Source of the DNA: Turnera subulata
Taxonomy: Eukaryota > Streptophyta > Magnoliopsida > Malpighiales > Passifloraceae
Assembly (NCBI GenBank): GCA_028386065.3
Contig: JAKUCV010002062.1
Location: 23,678 to 87,677, forward strand
Length of the DNA stretch: 64,000 bases
Direction of reading: 5' to 3'
This document shows, one piece after another, positions 35,835 through 47,236 of the stretch (positions are counted from its first letter, which is position 1; every line of letters starts with the position of its first letter). The translations under genes and the position numbers were made by a program. The notes beneath the pieces were generated by a model. The model was given only the letters and a program-made list of their open reading frames with translations. It was not told the DNA's origin and searched no databases.

Positions 35835-36949
35835 CTAGCCCCCAACTCTGAGGGTTGTTGTGTAGCAATTTCCCTCAGAGTTTATTCTCTCTAAGACGTA
35901 TTTTTGTGTTTCAGTTGCTTTTAAGCATTAATCGCCTTATCTAGCTGATTTAATCTCGATCTTCGATATGTCTGAGTTTGAGAGTTGATCTTGTTGAGTT
36001 TGCGAGCTATATTTCGTAAATATAAGCTCTTCAAATGACTCATGTAAGATCTACTCGAACTCGTTGGGAATTGGGGACTCTCTTAGCCCCCAGCGCAAAC
36101 GATCCTCTTATAAGACAGAGGTTGCATTTTTATTAAGGTCACATTAATCCCATTTTGGCTCTTGCCTTCTTTATACAACATGAACCGGATATAAAGAGGA
36201 TCTCTAGAGTGGATACCTTCTTTATATGTTTTTCAGACATGCGACCTTTGTTCTTTGACTACTTGGCCTTGGTCGTATTTTTTTTTTTAATGTGCGACCT
36301 ACTTGGGCTTTATCGCCTCGATCGTCTTTTATTACGCTATCTTTTTTTTAGATCGTCTTATTTTTTGCAACTGGAATTGGCTATATCACCCTCTTGTCGT
36401 CTTACGACTGGAATTGGCTACATGGCCTTTTGTCGTCTTAGATTTATGTCTTGCACAGGCTACACGACCTTTCGTTGTCTTGCGACTGGAATTGGCTACA
36501 TGGCCTGTTGTCGTCTTAGATTTTGTGTCTTGCATAGGCTACACGGCCTTTCGTTGTCTTGCTTTTATGGCTTTGATAGGCTCCATGGCCTTTTGTCACT
36601 GTGCTTTTTGTTGAATGAAAGGTTATATTCAACATATGTGCTGGTTCAGCTACCTATTAACCAAAATAAATAGTAAATGATAAAGGGGAGTTTTTTTAGG
36701 TATCCCCAGAATTTGTAGAATGGTGGATTTTGTAAACAAGATCTTGAGACTTTGACTCGACCAAGGAGTCTTGTTAATAAGACCTTGATTCGAGAAGTGA
36801 GTCTTATAAACGAAATCTTGATTTGGAGAAGGGGCTCTTGTTTGATAAGACCAGGAGGACTTGTGCACAAGACCCGGGGGTAATTATGGCTTGAGTACAG
36901 GACCAGGTCTAGCGTACAAGACCAGGGGGTCTTGTATGCCAAGACTTTC

Positions 36950-37240
36950 CAAAAAAACTCAAGAATAAAACCGGAGGGGTCTCGCAGGTCAAAATTTTTT
37001 CCTTTTTTTTCTTCTTCTTTTTTCTAGAAAAACTCAAGAACAAGACCAGGGGGGTCTTGTACGTCAAGCGATTTTTTTATAAAAAAACTCAAGAATAAGA
37101 CCAGGGGGGTCTTGTACGTCAAGAGATTTTTTTTTTTTTAGAAAAACTCAAGAACAAGACCAGGGGGTCTTGTACGTCAAGAGATTTTTTTTTTTTAAAG
37201 AAAAACTCAAGAACAAGACCAGGGGGGTCTTCTTCTATTT
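36950..37240. repeat. ~57-bp tandem repeats with GACCAGGGGGGTC palindrome
   Basis: Five consecutive units of the form AAAAACTCAAGAACAAGACC, then GGGGGGTCTTGTACGTCAAG, then a T-run start near 36954, 37022, 37081, 37140 and 37199. Shorter variants of the AAGACC...GGTCTT palindrome continue both ways (36730-37440). Confidence 0.75.
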
Positions 37241-37381
37241 TCTCTTTTTTTGTTGAAGAGACCATGGGGTCTTTTTTTTTTACAAGGCCTGAGAGGTCTT
37301 TTTCCTGACAAGACCGAGGGGGTCTTTTTTCTCTCTTTTTTTTTTTATTGACAAGACCAGGGAGGTCTTGCATACAAGACC

Positions 37382-37404
37382 GGGGGGGGGGGGGGGGGGG
37401 GGGG
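37382..37404 (+). repeat. 23-base poly-G run
   Basis: An uninterrupted G-run inside the gypsy-type element, at a GGTC palindrome core. It is quadruplex-prone and its true length is uncertain in any assembly. Confidence 0.85.
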
Positions 37405-37503
37405 TCGTCATGTACGTCAGAACCTTCCGGAAAAAGACTTAGAAATCATTTAATGGAAGAGAAGAACCTGCAATGTTTCCAACTTCGAGCCCTTTCAGAT
37501 TCT

Positions 37504-38438
37504 TTATATTTTATGTATTGAGGAGTGATCTTCTAGCTCTTGAATTTTCCATTCTTCTTCTCCTTCAAATTTTGGTATTCCCTCATTGTAGATTACTGCA
37601 TCTAACTGGGATTTTGTTAGAGCTAGTGCATCCTCCACATTAATTTGCTTAACGATTTCTTCCATTAGATCATCTTCATTCTCAGGGCCTTTAGCAGCTA
37701 ATGCTTTCTTCAAATCTATGTTGGTGGTTGCCGTTATAAGCGCATGTGCTTTGGTTGAGGTTACTAAATTAGGAACTTTAATAGCCTCTGTATTGAAGCG
37801 TATCATAAATTCCCTTAACTACTCACCTGACTTTTGTTTCATCTACATGAGGGCTAATGGAGTCTTTTTGGTCTTTTTTTGACTGGAGAAGTAGGTAAAA
37901 AACTTGTCACTAAGTCCTTTGAAACTCCCTATGGAATCGGGCGTCAAAGCCATATACCACTCCCTAGCTAATTTGACTAAGGTGGTGTGAAAAGCTTTAC
38001 ACAGGACAGCATCTAAGTAGCCATACATCCCCATCGTCCCTATGTATGTTTAAGATGATCTCCAGGGTCTGTATTACCACCGTAGTTTTCAATAGATGGG
38101 GCTTTGTACTTCTTTGGTACCGGAGCAAGTCGAACGACATCCTTCAGAGGCGAGACGCCATCCATCTCATTTCCCTTTACTTGTCGTTTCACCGATCGTT
38201 GGTGTTGTTCAACCAACTCCCTCACCCTCTTTTCTGGTAAGGTTCTCCTCCCTTTTCTTTGTTCTCCTTCACTCTCAAGTGGGGGACGTATAGAAGCGAT
38301 TGCCTCTAATAGCCGCACTTCCCCGTCACTAGTAGGAAAACTAGGCTCTCTCCCAGCCATGTCTCTATGCTGCTCTCCAGCATCCCCTATTGGGTTTAAT
38401 TTATGCAAACTAGCCATTATTCCATTCCTAAATTGCAT
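37504..38438 (-). pseudogene. Decayed gag of the gypsy-type element
   Basis: The minus-strand reading gives the retrotransposon gag domain: MQFRNGIMASLHKLNP, an acidic/basic linker, KAPSIENYGGNTDPGDHLKH, then AFHTTLVKLAREWYMAL, FKGLSDKFFTYFSSQKK, REFMIRFNTEA and LITATTNIDLKKAL. There is a frameshift near 38037 and two in-frame TAG codons at about 37840 and 37815. No nucleocapsid zinc knuckle, protease or polymerase follows. It is a capsid-like remnant only. Confidence 0.8.
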
Positions 38439-38629
38439 AAATTATGCCCGAGTTACTAACTCAGCGCTTGGCTGGTTTGTAGGGGTAGAAGCACCTATAG
38501 TACCACCGTCAACGATGGGTATAGTTGGAGTATCTCTTATTCCATCACCTAGAGGTGTGGATTCGGTGGGAACACTCAATTGTTCTCTAGGCATGGCTTT
38601 TTGTCCAATTTCCCACAGACGGTGCCAAA

Positions 38630-39133
38630 TGATAAATTGGGAAATTTACCTGGTGAATGATGCCACAACGTGGCAAGATTGTGAAGCTCTGATGCCTGCA
38701 AGACTAGAGAGAGAAAAGAAAAAAGGACACCGGGGGTGTCCAGGGTGTGTGACCCCGGAGGTACTCCGATGCCTAAGTTAGAACTTGGCTTTTAGTTCTC
38801 AAGAGGGAGAGAGAGAGAGGAGTTGCAAATTATGTTTGCGTACCTTTGCTATAGCTAGCTGGTGTGTATTTATAGGAGTAAGGAGGTCGTGTGGACCTGG
38901 ACCCAAGGGGTCTTATTGCTAGCTTGGACCCGGGAGGTCTTATTGTTATATTGGACCCAGGGGGTCTTATTGCTAAATTAGACCCATGAGGTCTTGTTAT
39001 TGGACCCAGGGGGTCTTGTTGCTAGCTTGGACCCGGGGGGTCTTGTAGCTAGCTCGGACCCGAGGGGTCTTATAGCTAGTTTGGACCTAGGGGGTCTTGT
39101 TTGAGCCCATAAGGTAATTTCCTTATGTCATCA
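38630..39133 (-). repeat. 5' LTR of the gypsy-type element
   Basis: Direct repeat of the left LTR with scattered differences. It borders the primer-binding site on its left (+ strand CAGACGGTGCCAAA). Confidence 0.85.
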
Positions 39134-39823
39134 ACTTATAATAATGTTGGTCCTCTTTTGTGTATGTATACTTATAGCTTCACTTACACAAGTATCTGTA
39201 GTTGGGTCGGTCAAACTAAATGTTCAATAGATTGGAACTGAAAATCATAAGAATTTTTTTTTCTACAGATGAGGAGAAGTGAACTTTTTCTACGTTATAG
39301 GGCTTGAATTGCCTTTTTGCTTCGTTTTTTCCAAGTGTTCATTGGCACAGAGAAAAGTAATAACTCAACCAACATAAACCAAGAGAATTAATATGCGAAA
39401 ATTCAAGGTTACGTATCTTCTCACAAGAGATGTGTAGGCTGGAAGGTAAGCTTTTTTGTAGGCTGTCTGTCAACAGACTCTTACAAGACTCGGGTTTCAT
39501 AGGAAGAAGGCTTCACATCACAAGTGACTGTAAAGTAGGATGTCTGTTATTACAATGGGTAGTCCTCGGGCTCGGAGTTTAGCCATCGCAAGATGGGGGT
39601 GTTCATAATCTATTCCTCTGAAAACAACTAAACCCTGCTGTGGGTAAAATAACAGCTTTCCAAATAGCCATCAGGAATGACTACTGAAGTTACAAGTCCT
39701 GTTGTCTTGACAGCATGAACATTCGTACTTCAGGGTTTTGAACATTCTGCAAAACTGTAGGTCTTGATTTATGGTACATTTGGCTACACATAATGGACAT
39801 ATAGAAAGTCTAGATTTAGGTTA
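39134..39823. other. Spacer between gypsy-type and copia-type elements
   Basis: Continues the 3' flank of the GLTP pseudogene after the gypsy insertion. AT-rich; no gene or repeat is recognised. Confidence 0.35.
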
Positions 39824-40037
39824 TGTGAATATATTTGTGGGCACACACACGGTGTTGCCTTTCCTCTGTATTTATAACAATAGGACCAATACAAGGATAC
39901 AACTTCTGAGAGTATACAACTAAATAAGTGCTTATCAGATTGCCAACATAAGAGTTTATCAGATTGCTATTGCTATAGCCGTGAACTACTAGGACTAGAA
40001 CTCTTGTTATTGTGTTCTTGAACAACAGTGGCTGACA
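39824..40037 (-). repeat. Presumed 3' LTR of the degenerate copia element
   Basis: Starts TGTCAGCC right after the purine tract and contains TATAAATA. A partner LTR is missing, so the end is a guess from a CA dinucleotide and the usual 150-250 bp size of small copia LTRs. Confidence 0.4.
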
Positions 40038-43000
40038 CTCCCCCGCAAACTGAATCGGGGGAACAGAGATTCAGTTTGGAGTGAAGAGCAAGAAATCGTT
40101 TTGTAGCTAAGGGCTTTGTGAGAATGTCAGCAAGTTGCAGAACGTATTTGACAAGCAACTTCTTGCTCTCCACCTGATCGCGAACAAAGTGAAAATCAAG
40201 AGCCACATGTTTGGTTCTCGAATGTTGAATAGGATTGTGACTCAGATACGTCGCCCCTATATTGTCACACCAAAGCTGTGGAACAGAATGTGAGATCCCC
40301 AACTCCTAAAGTAGAGACCGCAACCATATCAGTTTTGCACTACCATCAGCTAATGCCTTATACTCTGCCTCTATAGAAGATCTAGCTACCGTGTATTGCT
40401 TTCTAGATGACTAAGAGACAAGATTTCGCCCGTGATATACCAGATACCCTGATCTCGATTTCCTGTCATCCAGATTGCTGCCCTAATCCTCGTCAGTGTA
40501 AACATGAAGAGTATTGGAGCTGTTGCATCGAAAAAAGAGACCATGAGTGCTAGTATTCTTAAGATAGCGAAGGATTCGCTTGAGTGCCATATAATGTGCC
40601 TCGGTTGGGGCGTGCATATACTGACTAATCTTGCTGACCGCAAACACAATGTCTGGGAGTGTTATGGCAAGGTATTGAAGAGACCCTACCAACTGCCCAT
40701 AGTGCGTAGGATCCTTATAAAGGCTACTGTCATTCTTTTGCAACTTGGCCGATGTTGACTCTAGTGTTTGGAGTGCTTTGCAGTCACTCATCCCTGCCTT
40801 CATCAAGAGTTCGTTGATGTACTTTGTTTGAGTGAGTGTGACACCAGTGGGATGATAGGTGGCCTGAACTCCCAAAAAATAGTGCAGCCGTCCGAGATTC
40901 CGAATTGAAAATTCGGAGCTTAACTGCAAAAGGAGCTTTGCAACAAAAAAACTATTATTCCTAGCAAGTAAGATATCGTCTACATAAATGAGAGCATAAA
41001 CAACAATATGGTCATGGCGATATATCATTAATGATGTGTCTGCCCAAGAAACAACAAATCCAAGATGTTGAAGGAAATCACTTAAGCGCCTATACCAGGC
41101 GCGTGGAGCCTTCTTAGGCCATACAAAGACCGATTGAGGCGACATATATGAGTTGGATAATCTGTGGAAATATATCCTTGAGGCTGTTGCATATAAACCT
41201 CTTCAGTTAGCTTTCTATGAAGGAAAGCATTCCGCACATCTAGTTGATGAATCTGCCAATTGCTAGACAAGGCATGGTTCAACACCACTCGAATGGTTGT
41301 CGGCTTGATTACCGGGCTAAACACTTCCTTGTGGTCAATTCCTTCTCTTTGGTGAAAGCCTTTGGCCACTAATCTGGCTTTATACCATTATACAGTGCCA
41401 TCTGCCTCTCGTTTGATCCTGTACACCCATTTATTACCAACAATATTCATAGACTTACTGTACGGGACCAGTGTCCATGTGTGGTTCCTGACCAAGGTAT
41501 TAACCTCATATTGCATGTGGCTTCTCACCATGCTGGATATTTTATTGCCTCTGTGTACGAAGTGGGCTTAGACAAAGGTTTGTCTAGTTTTTGAAGGACA
41601 TAGTTTGAGGGAGAATAGCGGTCAGGTGGCTTTGTATGTTGGCGAATGGTCACGCGTCGATTAGGTGGTGGTGAGGGAGAAGGGGAAGGAATGGAGTCAG
41701 GTGTGGAAGTTGTGGTTTGGGATGTAGGGGTTGTAAGATCAGTGAACTGCAAAGTTCGACGAGACACATGCTGTGAACCAGACGCAGGTGTTTGCGACAG
41801 AGTAGACGAAGACCCAAAAGATACTGGTGACGCTTGGTTAGGTGTAAAGATAATGTTTGGAGAAACTGGAACTGGTGAAGAAGAATTGTAATTAGAAATA
41901 GTACCTATGTTGGTTGCCTTGTCAGGGAAGAATACAGATAGTGGAATCGTGACCACTTTGTTGGAGATGGTGGTGGCGTGTCGGGAACCTGAGGTAGAGT
42001 AAGGAATGGAAAAACATGCTCAAAAAACCTAACATGACGTGCCACATAAATTCTCTTTGTGGAGTAATCCAAACAATGATAGCCATGATGCAATGGACTG
42101 TAACCCAAAAATATACAAGGCTTGGACCTGTAATCAAATTTATGGCGATTGTATGGGCTTAAGTGTGGAAAACAAAGACATCCAAACACACGCAAAAAGG
42201 TGTAATCAGGAGCATGTTTATATACCAATTCATAGGGAGACTAATTATTCAAAATTTTGGTGGGCATGCGAGTAATAAAAAACACGGTTGTACCAAAGAC
42301 ATAACTCCAATATTCAAATGGAACCTTTGCAGTAGATATTAAAGACAATCCAATTTCAACAGTATGTCGATGACGCTATTCAATAGATCCTTGCTGTTGG
42401 TAAGTGTGTGGACACATGATACGATGTTGAATGCCACAGTTTAAGAAGAATTTATGAAGGGTGCGAAATCCTCCTCCCTAATCAGTTTGCATGGCTTTGA
42501 TTTTAGTGGAGAATTACCATTCAACTTGTTTTTGAAACATAAAAAACACATGAAAAACATCCGAATTACGTTTTAGAGGTAAATACCATAGAAACTTGGT
42601 GTAATCATCAAGAAAAATAATATAGTATTTAAAACCATCAACACTTGTGTAGGGAGATGGTCCCCAAACATCATTGAATACCAAGTCCAAAGGTGCAAAA
42701 GATCGATGGAAACTAGAAGCCAAATGCAATTTATTAGTTTTGCCCATAGGGCAATCAAGACAGGAAAAACTAGAGCAATGTTTTGAAACAGGAATTGAAA
42801 AACACTGGAAAATATGATTTTGAAGCTGCTGATGGCGATTACCAAGTCGACGATGCCACACATCTGCACCAACCCTGACAGCCGACATCATAACAGGAAC
42901 AGAAGGTGATGAAGGAAAGACAAAAAGGCCATTGCTACTCTTGCTTGTGAGGATGGGTATCTTGGTGACCTGATCCTTAACAAAGAAATAAGTGGGATGA

Positions 43001-43427
43001 AATTCAAAAAATTCATCATTATCTTTGGAAATCTGTTAGACAGAAAGCAATGATTTGGTTATTTGAGGAACATGAAGAGCATTATGAATAAGTAGAGGTC
43101 GAAAAGTGCTAGGAAGAGAGGTATTACCAACACCCGAGTGGCTAATTCATTGCCATTGCCCACTTGAACAGAGTCAATTTCTGGATATTCTGAATAATTG
43201 CTCAGGCTATATTAATCAGGTGTCACATGGTGACGGGCCCTAGTATCAGGGTACCATGGATATGCTGGATAAGAGAGTGACACAGTATTCACCAAAGGAG
43301 AGTTGCTATATCGATGATAGCAGTTATGTGCAGTCTGGCCGACCTTGCGGCTACCTGTTATCATAATAAACTCGGCCATTGTTGACATACTATTCAAGGT
43401 ATTGTTCTTTTTTTTTTTTAGGATCAC
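39824..43427 (-). mobile_element. Degenerate Ty1/copia retrotransposon, 5' end missing
   Basis: Minus-strand domains run in copia order from right to left. Zinc-knuckle/protease region 43212-43427 has WYPDTRARHHVTPD, where the expected DTGA is DTRA. Integrase 42514-42891 has VWHRRLG, CLDC, VFNDVWGPSP and LDDYTKF. RT 41082-41369 and 40483-41145 has LDVRNAFLHRKLTEEVYMQQ and YVDDILLA. RNase H 39973-40302 has WCDNIGATYLS and ILTKPL. Many stops and frameshifts are present. A purine tract TTTGCGGGGGAG precedes TGTCAGCC at 40037, the start of a 3' LTR with TATAAATA; its far end is put at about 39824 (ATTCACA) with low certainty. No 5' LTR is seen; homology ends in a T-run near 43410. Confidence 0.85.
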
Positions 43428-43517
43428 TATTCAATCGTATTTTTTGGAAGGAGTCAATAGGTGTTGCTGTGGATGGCTCGGACTATTATTACATCGTAAG
43501 ATGATAAATTCAACGCA
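43428..43517. other. Short spacer between the two copia elements
   Basis: Ninety bases with no recognised feature. It ends at the GTAAA duplication of the next element. Confidence 0.4.
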
Positions 43518-43522
43518 GTAAA

Positions 43523-44124
43523 TGTTGGGCCCGGTGGCACTATCTTGCGGAAATAATATCACCTCACAAGGAAATAAACAAGTAGATTACAAAAAGAGAT
43601 AAATGACACACAGTATTTAATGTGGTTCACCCAAATACCGGGCTACGTCCACAACCCCGATCCCACTGGAAAAACTTCCACTATAAATAGTAGGCTTACA
43701 AGAGAGACTTCTCTAAATTTTAGGGATATAATCAACCTAGAGTTCTACCCAAAATAGTATCTCACAAGGTGTTTCCCAAGTATTTGTCAAAAATACCCCT
43801 AAAGTATTTTTTTCTCACTATTTTGTCACTCCTCAATTTAAGAAGAGAATTTTTCTTCTCAATTTTTCTTCCCTCTCAAACACTCTCTCTTTCACTCTCT
43901 TATTCACACTTGTTGTGAATGCTTGGGATGATTTGAAGAGAAGAATTGGTGCCTATTTATAGGCATGTTGACAGGGACTGATCTGCAATAAAACTAGCTT
44001 GCAGAGACTGAACTGAAAACACTTAGTGCTCTATTAGCTTAGTGCTCCATTAGCTTAGTGGTGGTGGTTTTCATTAATGCAAGTGGTGATCCCCCACAAT
44101 TATTGGAGGAACCACACACTAACA
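43523..44124 (-). repeat. 3' LTR of the copia element
   Basis: 602-bp direct repeat of 46631-47231, starting TGTTGGGCCC and ending CTAACA. A CTATTTATAGG TATA-like site lies near its end. Confidence 0.9.
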
Positions 44125-44140
44125 ATTCTCCCCCTTCCGA

Positions 44141-45324
44141 CTACATGTTGAGGGGATCCACCAGTCCGGCAGCTTCACGGTAGTATTCAAACTTCCCTCT
44201 TGGAAGTGTCTTCGTCAGCATGTCAGATCCATTCTCTTCTGTATGGATCTTCTCGAGTTGCAACAACTTCTTCTCCAATACATCCCTTATCCAATTATAA
44301 CTCACATCAATATGCTTCGATCTGGAATGAAAAGAGGCATTCTTCGCAAGATAGATAGCACTTTGACTATCACAAAATAGTTGATAACTATCTTGCGAAA
44401 AACCAAGTTCAGTTAAGAACTTCTTCATCCACAACAACTCCTTACATGCTTCCATTACTGCAATAAAATCAGCTTCTGTAGTTGACAGAGCAACACACTT
44501 TTGTAGCCTTGATTGCCATGACACAGCTCCCCTTGAAAAATTAATCAGGTATCCTGATGTAGATTTTCTAGAACTAACATCACCAGCCATATCTGCATCA
44601 GTGTATCAAACCAGTACCGGTTTGTCTTCTCCATAACATAAACACATTTTGGAGGTTCCTCGAAGATACCTGAGAATCCACTTGACAGCATTCCAATGCT
44701 CTTTATCAGGATTAGAAAGGTATCGGCTCACCACTCCAACTGCGTGAGCAATGTCTGGTCGGGTACATACTATGGCATACGTCAAGCTTCCCACTGCTGA
44801 GGCATATGGAAACCGCTCCATCACTTTCTTCTCCTCATCCGTAGATAGACTCTGCTCAGGGCTAAGTCTAAAGTAGTTAGCAAGAGGACAGCTGACTCTT
44901 TAGCTTTATCCATGTTGAATCATTGAAGTACTTTCTCTATATACTTCTCCTGAGACAGCCATATCTTCTTGGCTTGTCGATCTCGAACAATTCTCATCCC
45001 GAGAATTTGTTTTGCTGGCCCCAAGTCTTTCATGGCGAAAAACTTGCTTAGCTGTGCTTTCAAGCTGTTGATTCTGGAGACATTCTGGCCAACAATCAGC
45101 ATATCATCCACATAGAGCAATAGGATGATGAAGTCATCGTCAGAAAATTTCTGAACGAATACACAGTGGTCTGAAGTAGTCTTCTTGTATCCCTGTTGCC
45201 CCATCACCGACTCAAACTTCTTGTACCACTGTCTTGGAGCTTGTTTTAAAGCTCTCTTGCCTTTAGGCAGTTTCACCAGCTCAAATGTCTTGTTCTCATG
45301 CAAGGACTTCATCTCTTCTTGCAT
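44141..45324 (-). pseudogene. Copia RT-RNase H remnant
   Basis: RNase H 44141-44590 and RT C-terminal 44606-44824 are one frame split by a single TGA before YTDADMAGD. RT 44920-45324 (KQAPRQWYKKFES, YVDDMLIVG, LSQEKYIEKVL) is in another frame. The catalytic YVDD is intact, but the N-terminal RT motifs were deleted. Confidence 0.85.
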
Positions 45325-45632
45325 AGCTTGAATCCACTTCTCCTTATGCTCACCATTTACAGCTTCATCATAGCTTTCTGGTTCTCCCCCGTCAGTGAGT
45401 AATGAGTACTCATTCGGGGAGTACCTAGTAGAGCGTTGTACAACTCTACCATGCCTTGTGCGATAAGGAGAATTACTTGATGGCTGAGGAATCTGTGGTG
45501 TTGCACGAACAGTAGCACCACTATCAACTACCCACTTTGTCTCCTGGATAGTAAGATTGATGATATCATCATCACAAACTACATTGAACTCTCCGAGAGA
45601 ATTTGCTTCATCATCACTACTTTCTTCTTTCT

Positions 45633-46322
45633 TTATATCTTTGCCTTTGTTATTCTTCTGGTCCTTTTTGAACTATCGGCAGAATCTCTTGATGTGGCCC
45701 TTCTTCTTGCAGTAATGGCACTCAACATTGGCAAATTTATTGGACTTTCCTCTGCTCTTGTCTCTGCTACTTTGACCTTTGTTCTGGCCATACTCACGAC
45801 ACCATTAGGTGCAGAGTTTATGATTGAAACCTTCAAGGTTTCCCATGAATCTGGGAGAGTCGCCAGGACCATAAGAGCAAGCACCTCATCGTCGAATTTT
45901 ATGCCCATACTAGCCAACTGATCCACGATCCCTTGTATCTCATTAAGGTGATCTGCAATCAATTTGCCTTCCTGGTATTTTACTTGCATCAACTTTGTCA
46001 AGTAAAATAGCTTGTTGTTCCCTATCTTTGAGGCATATAATTCTTCGAGCTTCTCCCACAGCGTTCTAGCATGCTCAATGCCAAAAACGTGGTTGTAAAC
46101 ATTATTCTCAACAAATTGCCGTATATAGCCGCAGACTTGGATGTGTTCAAACTCCCACTCCTCGTCTGACTTATCTTCAGGCTTTACCGTACTGAACACC
46201 GGTAAATGCATCTTCGTCACGAATAGGAGATCCTTCATCTTGTTTCTCCATAAGTGGTAATTTGTGCCATCAAGGGTGATCATCTTGTTTATCCTCNCAT
46301 AAGTGGTAATTTGTGCCATCAA
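45633..46322 (-). pseudogene. Copia gag remnant
   Basis: Reads LDGTNYHLWRNKMKDLL, VCGYIRQFVENNVYNHVFG, ARTLWEKLEELYASK and KLIADHLNEIQGIVDQL, the UBN2-type copia gag. The zinc knuckle region is broken by a stop near 45675. The N-terminal part runs through the undetermined base at 46297 and the duplicated 48-mer, so its start cannot be trusted. Confidence 0.8.
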
Positions 46323-46345
46323 GGGTGATCATCTTGTTTATCCTC
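46249..46345. other. Assembly join: 48-bp sequence repeated on both sides of a single N
   Basis: 46249-46296 and 46298-46345 are the same 48 bases, with the undetermined base at 46297 between. This is the pattern of two overlapping contig ends abutted rather than merged. Confidence 0.85.
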
Positions 46346-46630
46346 CCCTCCATCTGGATCAAAGACTGACTAGCTCCTCGATCTGGGAAACTCCTTGCGG
46401 TGAATAGTACCCGTACAAGTAGTGAATTGAACTGATTCGATAATTCCCAGGAAAGATGGGCTAGCCGATCTCCTAAGACAGAATTATCATTCCAAGATAA
46501 ATCCCCAGGAAAGACTGGAGGAACGAAGGTTCACTTAAAACCCAGTCTCCTAGACAGGATTCACTTGCACAGTGTATTAATTCACAACCTTGCACTTGAC
46601 AAAGCACGAACCTTTTGCTCTGCTACCAGT

Positions 46631-47231
46631 TGTTGGGCCAGTGGCACTATTTTGCGGAAATAATATCACCTCACAAGGAAATAAACAAGTGGAGGACAAA
46701 AAGAGATAAATAACACACAGTATTTAACGTGGTTCACCCAAATACCGGGCTACGTCCACAATCCCGATCCCACTGGAAAAACTTTCACTATAAATAGTAG
46801 GCTTACAAGAGAGACTTTCCTAAATTTTAGGGGTATAATCAACCTAGAATTCTACTCAAAATAGTGTCTCACAAGGTGTTTCCCAAGTGTTTGTCAAAAA
46901 TACCCCTAAAGTATTTTTTTCTCACTATTTTGTCACTCCTCAATTTAAGAGGGGAATTTTTCTTCTCAATTTTTCTTCCCTCTCAAACACTCTCTCTTTC
47001 ACTCTCTTATTCACACTTGTTGTGAATGCTTGGGATGATTTGAAGAGAAGAATTGGTGCCTATTTATAAGCATGTTGACAGAGACTGATCTGCAACAAAA
47101 CTAGCTTGCAGGGACTGAACTGAAAACACTTAGTGCTCCACTAGCTTAGTGCTCCATTAGCTTAGTGGTGGTGGTTTTCATTAATGCAAGTGGTGATCCC
47201 CCACCATTAGTGGAGAAACCACACACTAACA
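46631..47231 (-). repeat. 5' LTR of the copia element
   Basis: 601-bp direct repeat of 43523-44124, bordered on the left by the primer-binding site and on the right by GTAAA. Confidence 0.9.
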
Positions 47232-47236
47232 GTAAA

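Larger units (their letters stand above)
35304..39133 (-). mobile_element. Short Ty3/gypsy-type LTR retrotransposon with gag only
   Basis: LTRs are 35304-35834 and 38630-39133, and the element is 3.8 kb long. On the minus strand the right LTR begins TGATGACATAAGG and ends TTTATCA. It is followed by the primer-binding site TTTGGCACCGTCTGTGGGAA. At the other end the purine tract GTTGGGGGCTAG precedes the left LTR. Flanks ACTTG (left) and ACTTA (right) are an imperfect 5-bp duplication. Internally only a decayed gag is found (37504-38438). The rest is tandem-repeat sequence, so it must have relied on another element. The insertion lies just 3' of the GLTP pseudogene. Confidence 0.85.
43523..47231 (-). 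mobile_element. Ty1/copia retrotransposon with intact LTRs and internal deletions
   Basis: LTRs 43523-44124 and 46631-47231 (TGTTGGGC...ACTAACA) are flanked by a perfect 5-bp duplication GTAAA (43518-43522, 47232-47236). The minus-strand primer-binding site ACTGGTAGCAGAGC next to the right LTR fits initiator-Met tRNA. The purine tract GAAGGGGGAGAAT precedes the left LTR. Gag lies at 45633-46430, followed by a protease start (WVVDSGAT, near 45520) that jumps straight to RT N-terminal sequence. A second jump near 45245 leads to QAPRQWYKKF. RT (YVDDMLIVG) and RNase H (MAGDVSSRKSTSGYLI, LSTTEADFIA, SRSKHIDV) follow. The integrase is wholly missing. LTR pairs differ at a few percent by eye. Confidence 0.92.

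Noticed and set aside
38104..38781. 225-codon plus-strand ORF
   Set aside because: Antisense of the gag remnant, running into the LTR; no recognisable domain.
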